Below are positions 12,701 through 21,921 of a stretch of 64,000 nt of DNA, piece after piece (position 1 is the stretch's first letter; each line of letters opens with the position of its first letter). The notes beneath the pieces were generated by a model. That model did no database searches, was not told the DNA's origin, and worked only from the letters and a program-made list of their open reading frames with translations. The DNA lies in contig BSBN01000040.1 of NCBI GenBank assembly GCA_027924645.1, forward strand, positions 1,054,001-1,118,000, given 5' to 3'. This DNA comes from Cunninghamia lanceolata (Eukaryota; Streptophyta; Pinopsida; Cupressales; Cupressaceae). A program made the position numbers and the translations under genes.

Positions 12701-13066
12701 GTCGTCACCAACAAGGAATCATACCTCAAGACCAAAGAGACTCTAGCTCATCGTATTTTCATAATAAAGAGTCTACTTGAAGATCTGTGTCAAGCTCGAG
12801 AAGCCAGCGAAGACAGTGATGTCACACTCATACATCGGCTAGAAGAACTTCCTTGCACCTTGACAAGGGAAGATCATAGTTTCCTCACATCACAAGAAAT
12901 GATAAGTTCTTTTGAAGAAATGGTACAAAAGAAATTTGAAGAGGAAGCTCCCTCAATGCTCTCAATGGACAACTTGTATGATCAACATTCGACTCTGGAG
13001 AATCTAAAGGATAATTTAGACAAGCATGAAAAGGTAGTAAAGGCGGTGAAAGATTCAATTCTCTGA
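9731..13066 (+). pseudogene. LTR-borne ORF of element F, 5' copy (about 1,111 aa, two stops)
   Basis: A single frame runs 1,112 codons from ATG 9731 to TGA 13064-13066. It is broken only by TAG at 10883 and TAG at 12296; the 3' LTR has CAG and CAA at these sites. About residues 60-350 look globular. Block 1 (residues 80-115) has ASHYN, then 11 residues from Y-N to QG, then a hydrophobic IF end. Block 2 (nt about 10721-10805) has GYYP, MLP and ELCRQL. The middle is acidic and low-complexity with basic clusters (KGGKKK, PKRKKQ, KNLKKRPK) that resemble nuclear localisation signals. From about residue 857 the sequence is helical and charged, a likely coiled coil. No signal peptide, membrane segment, zinc finger or RT/INT motif is seen. 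I do not recognise the family; it is homologous in blocks to the LTR ORF of element E. Function is unknown. Confidence 0.8.
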
Positions 13067-13350
13067 GCTCACACCATCTCTGAAAGCACAGCAAAACCAG
13101 ATGCATGCGAGATGTCAGTTGTTCAAACCATGTATCAGAATTTCCTGAGGAAAAAAGATGGAGGAAACTAGTGCCTTAGCTTGTTTTTCTTAGATATTAT
13201 GTAAATGGAATTTTGTTTTGGACATCTACACATGTAATTTTCCAAAATGTAATTACATGTGAAATAAGAGAAGTCATAAATCAAATAGGACTCTCTTGTT
13301 GAATAAGTCAAAGTAGTTGTAGATTTCCTAGTTTTTCTCAAGGTCTTTCC

Positions 13351-13360
13351 CTATAAATAA
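13351..13360 (+). promoter_or_regulatory. TATA box of F 5' LTR
   Basis: CTATAAATAA in a TC-rich context about 740 bp before the LTR end. It lies downstream of the LTR ORF, so U3 is about 5.1 kb and contains that ORF. Transcripts from this promoter would read the internal genes and then the ORF copy in the 3' LTR. Confidence 0.75.
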
Positions 13361-14099
13361 AGGGGTCCTCTTTTGTATATATTATCTTTTTTCTATTGCA
13401 AGAAAACTCTGGCGAATTGAGAAGCAAATCAAGACTTTGTGCTTTTTGTGAAAATCAATATTCAAATACTTATCAATACAAGAAAGCAAGTTCAATTCCA
13501 ATCTTTGTCTTGGGATTATTTGTGTTGTGATAGTTTGCTCTTACGTCTTGCTATCATAATCTTATTTGATAATAATTGAAGTGTGGAGTTTGTTTCAAGT
13601 GATTGAAGAGCGCTCTTAATTTGATTCGGAAAAACTTTTTGTTATCAAATCAGTTGTGGGTTATAGGTTCATGTTTGTGAGAATACAACAGTTTGGAGAC
13701 TTTGTGCTGCAAGTTGTTATATTCAATTTACTTTTACCTCTTGAAGAGGAGTGAAGACTTTGGGCTACATTCTACTTCAAATAGTTCCGTTTACAAGTAG
13801 TAAGTGAGGTAACAAAAAACTTTGTGTTTTTGTGATTTTGTGATAATTTACAAGTCTTATATCAAGAGTTTGAAATATAAACGTCTATTCTGAAAAAAGA
13901 GAATGAGATGAGATGGAACCACCACAAACATAGTTTTTAGTGTACATAAATTTGATAAGTTGTTTAATTTGCAAAAGTTAAGTAATTAGAGGGAACTTCC
14001 CCTTGCTGAGAGGAGAGACTTTGTCTCATCATAGCTGTGGCTGATATACCCATTTTGCCGTTAGCGAGTTAACGACAAAATATTCACCCAACAATTTTT

Positions 14100-14116
14100 T
14101 GGCGACTCCACTGGGG
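14100..14116 (+). promoter_or_regulatory. Primer binding site of element F
   Basis: TGGCGACTCCACTGGGG starts 6 bp after the 5' LTR end, where a tRNA primer site is expected. The sequence is of the kind reported for Tat/Ogre-type gypsy elements (tRNA-Arg attribution from memory). Element E has the same site with one base change. Confidence 0.8.
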
Positions 14117-14307
14117 AAGGAACGTGCAACTTGAAGCCTCACGCTCCGAGTTGAAGCATTTTCAGTTCTTTTCCATTTTCTTGCAAAATTGTGTTTAGCA
14201 TAATACAGTCTGGCAAATTCTTGGTACACCAGAAGTAAGAGGGCTTAGGGTATTATTGATCTTGCATTTGAATTGATGCAGTAGAATAATTTTGGATTCT
14301 TAACTCC

Positions 14308-15745
14308 ATGACCTCGTCTTCAGCACACCAGGAGTTTCCCCCCTACAAACACCAGGTCTTCAATACCAGGTGAAGTTTCTATTGCTAGTGCTAACAGAGT
14401 TTTGGCTGTTCATACACCACCAAGGTTTGTTATACCACCTTTCAATTAGTGCATCATGGCAGCCCAAGGCACTTGGGGTAATACCTTTGGTCCTCTAAAT
14501 TTGACCCCACCATTGCATGGACTACCTCGTAGTTCAAGAAAGAATTTCCCCAAATTCTATGGTGACGGGAAAGTTCATCCTGATGAGCACATCACGGCTT
14601 TCTGTATAGCCTATGGTGTGATAGGTGTCGAGCACGAAGATGTGGCTGTACGACTCTTTGTAGAAATACTACAAGGCGCTACTGCAGACTGGTTTTACCA
14701 CCTTCAAGCTCAGACCATAACGAGCTAGGCTACTCTCAAAACCAAGTTCGAAGCCAGGTTCAAACTTGCGGAAGATGCTCATGCGTTATTGGCACAGCTG
14801 ACACAGATGAAAAAGGAACCTCATGAACCAATGCGAGATTTCATCGCTAAGTTCAACAAACTGAGAAACAGGATTCCCACCACCGCTGAGCCCATAGCGG
14901 AGAACCGTAAATGTTTCTTTATCAATACGCAACTTCCGGAGGTGAGTTTCCTATTGAGGTGAGCTGCTCCTACTGATCTTGCTGCGGCTTAGATTCTGGC
15001 AACTGAAGTAGAAGATGATCTTATCCTTGCGGGTAAGATAAGAAGGGATACTAATAGAAATAAAAACTCCTCTTCTACTGAGAACGCTTCTACAAGCACC
15101 ACTGATCCCATGGTGCAAAAGCTAGCAAATGAATTGCTAGCTCTGAAGAGACAAATGTCCCAAGGTATATCTGCGCCTCCTTCTTACCGAGATATACCAA
15201 GGAGGATATTTCCAAATAATTCATATCAAGGCAATGCTGCTAGGAATCAAGGACAACACAACCGTCTTCCGCCTACACAGGGGAAGCTTTCCATCGAAGC
15301 AGCGCCGGTCAACTTTGCTGTTGGCTACTATGAAGCCGAAAATGAACTTTCTTTCCAACCTGAGTTGGATTATGAAAATGGTGCTAATCTCTTCACAGAA
15401 GGAGAAGAAGAGTTAGCTGGTGATTCTACCATCAGCTTTCTGAACTATCAAGACGAAGCTAAAAAAAGAGAAGTGTGTGAAGGAGCATATGCTGTTTTCA
15501 CTAGGTCTCAAAATCAGTTAGCTCTTCAAGCTGATAAAGGGAAGGCAAGAGAAGAATCTCAACCCACGATTTCAATCGCTAAATGGGGGACTCCGCTACC
15601 TTTCCAATCAAAAGATCCAGTGGTCAATAAACAAGTAAGTTCCTCAAATGAATTTGTACCTTCCACTTCTACTCCTCAGACTAGTGCTATCTCTACTAGA
15701 AATCAAAATGATGGTTTTTCTTCCTCCGTATCTAATTCTTTTTAG
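14308..15745 (+). pseudogene. Gag of element F (decayed)
   Basis: The likely start is ATG 14308 (MTSSSAHQEFP), followed by a 1-nt frame change near 14345 into the frame used by the rest of gag, protease and extra RNase H. From 14456 the Retrotrans_gag-like core is clear (NFPKFYGDGKVHPDEHITAF, then RLFVEILQGATADWFYHL, later EPMRDFIAKFNKLRNRIP). The C-terminal part is glutamine- and serine-rich, and I see no CCHC zinc knuckle. Stops at 14447, 14726, about 14959, about 14992 and 15743 disable it; most are TAG. Confidence 0.87.
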
Positions 15746-15787
15746 CAATTTGATATAATAGACCATGCTAGGAGAACTAAGATACAA

Positions 15788-16627
15788 ATGTCTGAAGTTG
15801 AATATTTACAGACTAATCTTGAACAATTTGATAGATTAGCCAAATATGTCAAAAATAAGGCCGTCCCTGCAGGACAAGAGTTTCCCAAAGCTACTCATGA
15901 CTCCTCCAAAAGTAAACCTACCCAAAACAATCTTGTTACTACTCCCCCTGAAGCCTTTGGAAAAATTGAACCTTTCTATGTTTCCCTATTAGTAAATGGT
16001 CATAAATTGAGCAATTGCGTAATAGATTCTGGAGCATCAGACAATGTTATGCCTGCTAAAGTAGCAGATGTCCTTGGCCTCACCTTAACCAAAACTTTTG
16101 GGAGGTGTTTCTCTATGGAGAATAAGCAAGTTCCACTTTTGGGTCAAATCAAAGACGCCCAATTTGCATTTGCAGCTTTTCCAGATAAGAGAATCAAGAT
16201 GACAGTCTTGGTGGCTGATGTTCCAGCTTCATACGGCATTCTTCTTGGACGTAATTTCTGCAAGGATGTGGGTGGAGAGTTGAACATGGATTTGTCCGAA
16301 GCTAGGATACCTGTTAAAGGTGTCATGCAGAAGCTGCTTCCTGAGAAGGAGGTAAAATACATTGTTACTCAAACATCAAACCCCAAAGCTCAAATTTTGT
16401 TTGAGTCCTCGGGAATGGGTAACTATTTTCTGTCTACTGAAGATTGTTCCAATTCATTAGATGAGAGTACATTGGGTGATAGCTCTGATATGTCAGATGG
16501 AGACTTAGAAGAGTTTTCAGATGAAAGTTTAGGTGAGGGTATAGCAATACCAGATTCTTCCCTCACTAACGAAGAGGAATCTTTTGACCAAAGAAAGTCC
16601 AAGAAATCAAATTCTGATGGAGTCTAG
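15788..16627 (+). pseudogene. Aspartic protease region of element F
   Basis: Same frame as gag, continuing after TAG 15743. The retropepsin core is at about 16010-16260: SNCVIDSGASDNVMP with the catalytic DSG, a flap region around VPLLGQ, and YGILLGRNFCK as the C-terminal hydrophobic-Gly motif. It would cleave the Gag-Pol polyprotein in the particle. The tail is acidic and serine-rich and ends at TAG 16625, after which the extra RNase H continues in the same frame. An intact DSGA suggests recent activity. Confidence 0.9.
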
Positions 16628-17285
16628 ATTTTAGAATTTGATGGCAGTTGTTCTTCTACCAGTTCTAGAGCTGGAGTGGTCTTGATATCGCCACAAGGTG
16701 ATATTTTACCTTTTTCATATAAGTTACAATTTGACAATACCAATAACACCGCCGAATACGAGTCCTTGTTGCTCGGATTGGAAGCGGCGCGTGCTAGAGG
16801 TGTTAAAATCCTTCATGCTCAAGGGGATGCCGAATTGGTGGTTTGTCAAGTAAGAAATTTGTACCAAACTAAAAATGAAAGATTGAGACACTATCGCAAT
16901 CACGTATGGGATTGCATTGAAGATTTCGATGCTTTCAATATTTCAGCAGTGCCAAGAGAGTTCAATGACCGTGCAGATTCATTGGCTGTTTCCACCACTC
17001 TCATTGTACCTCACAAGGATTTCAAAGGAAACAAGTACACTATTGAGCTGGTCTTCTAACCAAGTGTACCTGATAACGCTGACCATTGGCAAGTGTTCAA
17101 TGGTGATAATCAAATCATTGCTTTCCTAGAAAAGATGGATAGTTTTGATGAACTTTACTTTGAAGGAAGTGAATCTCCACCACGGGAATATGTTTCTGAG
17201 GTAGATTCACAAACTGGTGAAGAATTTCTACAATTAAAAGGAAATAAAATCCCAAAAGGTTTGGTTTCCCTTGAGAAACTCTGAT
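16628..17285 (+). pseudogene. Extra (plant/archaeal-type) RNase H of element F, between protease and RT
   Basis: The domain shows the four acidic positions of an RVT_3-type RNase H: EFDGSC (first Asp at 16640), NTAEYESLL (Glu), QGDAELVV (Asp) and FNDRADSLA (last Asp). This type of second RNase H is known in Tat-type plant gypsy elements, where it can replace the native domain in degrading the RNA strand. Here it lies before the RT, joined by a linker (17060-17285, KIPKGLVSLEKL at its end). TAA at 17057 breaks it, and a frameshift near 17282 moves the reading into the RT frame. Element E has the same order without the frameshift. Confidence 0.87.
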
Positions 17286-18800
17286 AAACATGACAGGTAT
17301 ATCAAGTAGCGGCAACAACAACAGGATTCAAGTTCCTCTATGGAATTTGAGCAAGTCAATTTGGGTTCGGAAGCAGATCCTAAGATGGTCAACATTGGAA
17401 AATGTTGCACTGCTAATGAAAGATTCAAATTCATTACCCTCCTCTGCCATTACATTGATGTTTTGGCTTACTCCTATGATGACCTGAAGTCTTTCAGGCC
17501 TAAGGAGGTTCGACACGAAATTCCCCTCAAGGCTGGATCATTGCCTCACAAACAGAAGCAGAGGCAATACAATCCAAAGATATCAGGTACAATTCTTTCT
17601 GAAATTTAGAAGATGCTAAATGCAAGGATAATTTTTCCAAGTCATCATTCCACATGGATTGCAAACATAGTACCTGTAAGGAAGAAGAATGGAGAAATCC
17701 GTATCTGTGTTGATTTCAGGAATCTCAACCAGTCTTCCTTGAAAGATAACTACCCTTTGCCCATCATGGACCAAGTATTAGAAACAGTGACAGGTTCAGA
17801 AATGCTATCTATGTTAGATGGTTTTTCGGGGTATAACCAAGTGGAGGTAAATGAAGCTGATCAGTTCAAAACTACCTTCACCACATCATGGGGCACATTT
17901 GCACATCGCAGAATGCCTTTTGGTTTGATCAATGCTAGCGCAACATTTTAGAGAGCGATGGATCTTGCTTTCAGAGATGAGATGGGTAAGTTCATCGTGG
18001 TATATCTTGATGACTTGACTGTTTTCTCCAAAAACTGTCATGATCATGCGCATCATTTGCGACAAGTGCTGGAGCGCTGTCGGCAAAATGGTATTTCCCT
18101 CAATCCCAAGAAGTCAATTTTTGGGGTGATGGAAGGCAAGCTTCTCAGACACATTGTATCCTGGGAAGGTACTAAGATTGACCCGGAGAGAGTTAAATCT
18201 ATTCAAAGTCTCACTCTGCCAGCAAGTAAGACTGCTGTTCACTCTTTCTTTGGAAAGGTGAATTTTCTACGAAGGTTCATTCCTGAGTTTGTAGAAAAAA
18301 CCCATCACATTGTTAATATGATGAAGGGTAAGGGCACTTTCTATTGGACTACGGAAGGTAAGGAAGCGTTCGAGGATATCAAGAGAGCTATTGCTCATGC
18401 TCCAGTTCTTGTTTGTCCTGACTACACTAAGGATTTCGTAGTCTATAGCTACGCTTCAGAACACACACTTTCAGCTATTCTGGTTCAACAGAATGAAGAA
18501 GGCGTTGAATTCCCCATATCATTTATGAGTTGTCCTCTCAAAGCTCATGAATTGAAGTATTCGAATATGGAGAAGCATGCCTATGCCGTAGTCAAAGCGG
18601 TTAAGCATTTCAAGTTCTATATTCTAAACTCACACACTGTTGTCATGGTTCCTGATACAATAGTCAAATCCATCCTAACTCAACAGGAGTTCGGAACAAA
18701 GAGAGGTAATTGGATCACTAAGATCCAAGAATTTGATCTGGATATCAAGCCTACCAAGCTTGTGCATGGTAAAGGTTTGTGTCAACTGATCGCAGATAAT
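17286..18800 (+). pseudogene. Reverse transcriptase and degenerate gypsy RNase H of element F
   Basis: The RT begins with LAYSYDDLKSF and HEIPLK (about 17460-17530) and runs through WIANIVPVRKKNGEIRICVDF, LSMLDGFSGYNQV, MPFGLINASATF and the active-site YLDD at 18003-18014, then HIVSWEGTKIDPERV and FLRRFIPEF. The gypsy RNase H follows (YWTTEGKEAFEDIK at about 18350). At the position of its first catalytic Asp (usual TDAS) the codon at 18450 encodes Tyr (SYAS), so this domain is probably structural only. Stops are TAG 17607 and TAG 17949. Confidence 0.92.
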
Positions 18801-20135
18801 GTTCCAAAAGAGACAGGGGACGAAGAAGAAGAAGTTATGGACACGCCAACTATTCTTTTTGTTACTACAACTGACGAGTGGTATTCTAATATTGCTCATT
18901 TCCTTACCTATGGTGAGTGCCCTTCTCACTTGTCTTATAAAGAAAAAAGAACTGTCAAGTTAAAAGCTGCTAACTACATCCATTGGGACAATGGTTTGTA
19001 CAAGAGAAGTCTTGAAGGTGTATTTCTCCGTTGCGTGTATAAAGCGCAACAAAGTAGACTTTTGGAGTCTTTCCACAATTTGGCTTGTGGAGGACATTTT
19101 TCAGCACCTGTAACGGCTCACAAGATTCTGCGAGCTCGATACTATTGGCCCACACTATTCCAAGATGCGTACAATTGGGTACGCAAGTGTGAGTTATGCC
19201 AACAGTTTATTGGGAAACAAAAATTGGCAGCCTTACCTCTAAAACCAGTGGTGATTGAGGAGCCTTTTTAGCAATGGGGTATTGACTTCATTGGCGCAGT
19301 GAATCCATCATCAAGTGCAGGACATAACTATGTTCTCACTGCAATAGACTATCTTACCAAATGGGTGGAAGCTATTCCAGTCAAGCATGCTACTTCAGAG
19401 GTGGTGTGCAGTTTTCTTAAGGAGAACATTATTTCCAGGTTTGGAGTTCCAAACAAGATTGTAGCGGACAATGCTACCTGTTTTTCCTCTCAAGAGATTA
19501 CTGAGTTTTGCTACGAGCATGGGATCATTCTTTCCCATTCTTCAAACTATTATCCACAAGGGAATGGTCAGGCAGAATCAAGCAATAAGAATCTGGTCAC
19601 TATCATTAGGAAACTGGTAGATGAGAATCAGAGAACTTGGCATAAGGCATTGTTTGATGCTTTATGGGCAGATAGAATTACCCCCAAAAGGGCAATAGGC
19701 ATGTCACCATTTCGGCTTCTATATGGTTTGAATGTAGAGATACTGATTACCTTGGAATTACCAGCATTGAAGTTGGTAAAGGCATTGGAAGATAGAACTT
19801 TTGATAGTTCTATTGATAAAAGGATCATGTATTGGACTGAACTTGAGGAGTAGCACACTATGGTGGTGGACCATATTGCTGAGCACCAAAATCAAGTAAA
19901 GAAACTCTTCAACAAGAAGACAAAGGCTCATGAGTTTCAGGTTGGAGAACAAGTCTTGTTGTGGGACAAGAGGAGAGAACCAAAAGGGATGCATGGGAAA
20001 TTTGATTCCTTGTGGAGAGGTCCATTCACCATTCATCAGTTCTATGATGAAAACAGTTTCTTGCTGGAGTATCAGGATGGGACACCATTCTCGATGCCTC
20101 ACAGTGGACAACATCTGAAGCACTTCAATCCTTGA
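18801..20135 (+). pseudogene. Integrase of element F
   Basis: The HHCC zinc-binding N-domain is visible (HNLACGGHF with two His, then WVRKCELC, about 19070-19200). The catalytic core has D, D and E at WGIDFIGA, IVADNATCF and GQAESSNK (about 19280, 19460, 19575). The C-domain ends with VGEQVLLWDKRR and LWRGPFTI, a GPxF-like motif, and stops at TGA 20133. It would insert the element DNA into the genome. Only TAG 19269 and TAG 19851 interrupt it. Confidence 0.92.
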
Positions 20136-20333
20136 AGTTTCAGATAAGTTAAAAATTGTACATTTGTATAGTTTTGTGTTTTTATTTGTGTTTTCATTTA
20201 GTCTTTTGTGTCTTTTTCTTTTTAGCTTGACTCTATAGCCCAATGGCATGGATGAAGGCACTTAGAGGCTGGATTCTACTCCCCTCAATCATTTCAAAGT
20301 TTGATTGAAGGAAGTTCCCCAGTTAGAGCTAGC
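20136..20333 (+). other. 3' untranslated leader to the 3' LTR of F; no classical polypurine tract
   Basis: 198 bp between integrase and 3' LTR. The bases right before the LTR are AGAGCTAGC, not a purine run. The nearest purine-rich run (GATTGAAGGAAG) is about 25 bp upstream. Element E has the similar AGAGCCAC at the same place. Confidence 0.6.
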
Positions 20334-21921
20334 TGTTGTTCTCAAAATCAGCTACGCTCGTTTTTGTAGACAACCCCACGAAACTTGTCCGTTTCGTGAA
20401 TCTACACTCTAAGATCAGAAATCGAGACAAGATTCCCTTAGTCTTGTGTGAAGTCATTTGACATTCTAAATTCATCTGTGACATTCCCTTGAACTGATTT
20501 CTCGATATCCGCGAGGATCGTTTAAGTCATAAACTGGTTAAAAGGTCAATTTTTGTTATTTTTTAGGTGTTGGCCAAATTTTTGTTTTATCATGTAAGGG
20601 CGGCCCAATCACCCGCTATGACATGTTGCATTTTTGTTTGATATGTAATGGTGGCCCAATCACCCGCTGTTACATATAAGTGTTAATCCTCCCTGCCGAA
20701 ATGGCCGAAACACCCACTCCGACAAGATCTCCAGATCTTTCAACTGAAGTGACATTAATGATCGCCCGTGCCAGGTCTTAATGGTTTGACTTTGATCTTT
20801 TAAATATGATGTTTAACTCATTGTCTCTCATCATTTTCTCTATTCAAAACCTTCCCAGTTGATTATTGATTCCTCCCTCGAACCGTTGATCACACCAACA
20901 GTTGGACTCAAACGAATCTCAAGTGGCTATCTTCGCGTATAGGGTTTTTTCCTTCCTAAACAGGTGAGTTCATTAAAAATCTTTCTAGGGTTTCTCTAAA
21001 TGATTATCAGTAGTCTTGTTGTTTCAAATTTATCACTTATTTTATTGCGTTTCTATTTTGGTCATTTTTGATTCGGTCTTTTGTGTGTCGAGTCTTAGAT
21101 TTTCTGTGGTTTATTCGTGCCCTAGGTTTTAGGATTAATGAGTGAAGTCTTTACCCCAAACATAGACCAAGTTCTAGTTGGTAAAAACGCCAATGAAGCA
21201 TTTGATGAAGTTTTTAGTGTTCGGGCGGCAAAATCACTCTCCCTTACACAGAAGACTTGTTCATACCATATGTAGTGGCGGCTTTTATCACCGACCAAAC
21301 ACTACAAAAATCGGTGTCTCATATGCGGTGTCAGTGGGAACCGCCGCTCAAGTGTTCAACCTCAAGTTTTCATTCAAACGCAATGGCGGCGTTTTCACCC
21401 GCCCCTACACCAAAACTCATTTTTACTTCCCTGCCGAAGCGGCCAAAACACCCACCCAAGCATTTGCTAGTGGTGAAACCCAAAATATGCAAGGTCAGCC
21501 AAATCACCCGCCCGAGCAATTGAGATTTTCAACTTGTCACTTGCGATAGCGGTAATTTTGACTGCTCAAACATGTTCACCAAAAAACTTCCAAAATACAT
21601 GCAGCAGCAGTGTTTTTCACGACCTTTACACATGAAGTCTCTCCCAACTTGCAAGGGCGGCCAAATCACTCGCCCAAGCACATTTTCTTGATTTTTCCCT
21701 AAACACTGGAAAATTCATTTTTCAAAACCAAAAGCCCGCTTTCACCTTCGCCTTGATTTGCGCACTCAAGCCCTTTAAACGCATGCTTTCCCGTCCATGA
21801 TTGCCAAAATGCAGTTGACCCAGTTTATCCAATTTTTCCCCTAACTGCGAGATCATGGCCTTTTGTAGTTCTTAATCAGCGTTCGTGGTGGTGTTCAAAT
21901 TCACAGTTCTCTCTAGAACTC

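Larger units (their letters stand above)
8200..14093 (+). repeat. 5' LTR of element F (5,894 bp)
   Basis: Matches 20334-26286 over its length, with roughly one to two differences per 100 bp in the stretch compared by eye. Layout: 8200-9730 is U3 leader with GC-rich quasi-palindromic motifs; 9731-13066 is the LTR-borne ORF; 13067-13350 is AT-rich; a TATA box lies at 13351-13360; the rest to 14093 is R/U5, with pyrimidine-rich and TTTGTG-containing repeats and no ORF. Compared with the 3' copy it lacks about 57 bp near 9313. Confidence 0.95.

Noticed and set aside
9731..13066. LTR ORF as an envelope-like gene
   Set aside because: No signal peptide, no transmembrane segment and no Cys-rich ectodomain are visible.
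9731..13066. LTR ORF as a plant mobile domain (PMD) protein
   Set aside because: Block 1 has a vaguely similar hydrophobic pattern, but the characteristic PMD motifs are not seen. A profile search is needed to decide.
17270..17300. Ogre-type intron between protease and RT
   Set aside because: F has only a simple frame change here, and element E reads through the same region in one frame without a need for splicing.
19758..20261. 167-codon minus-strand frame over the F integrase end
   Set aside because: It is antisense to a clear integrase C-domain, has no motif, and is a shadow of the real gene.
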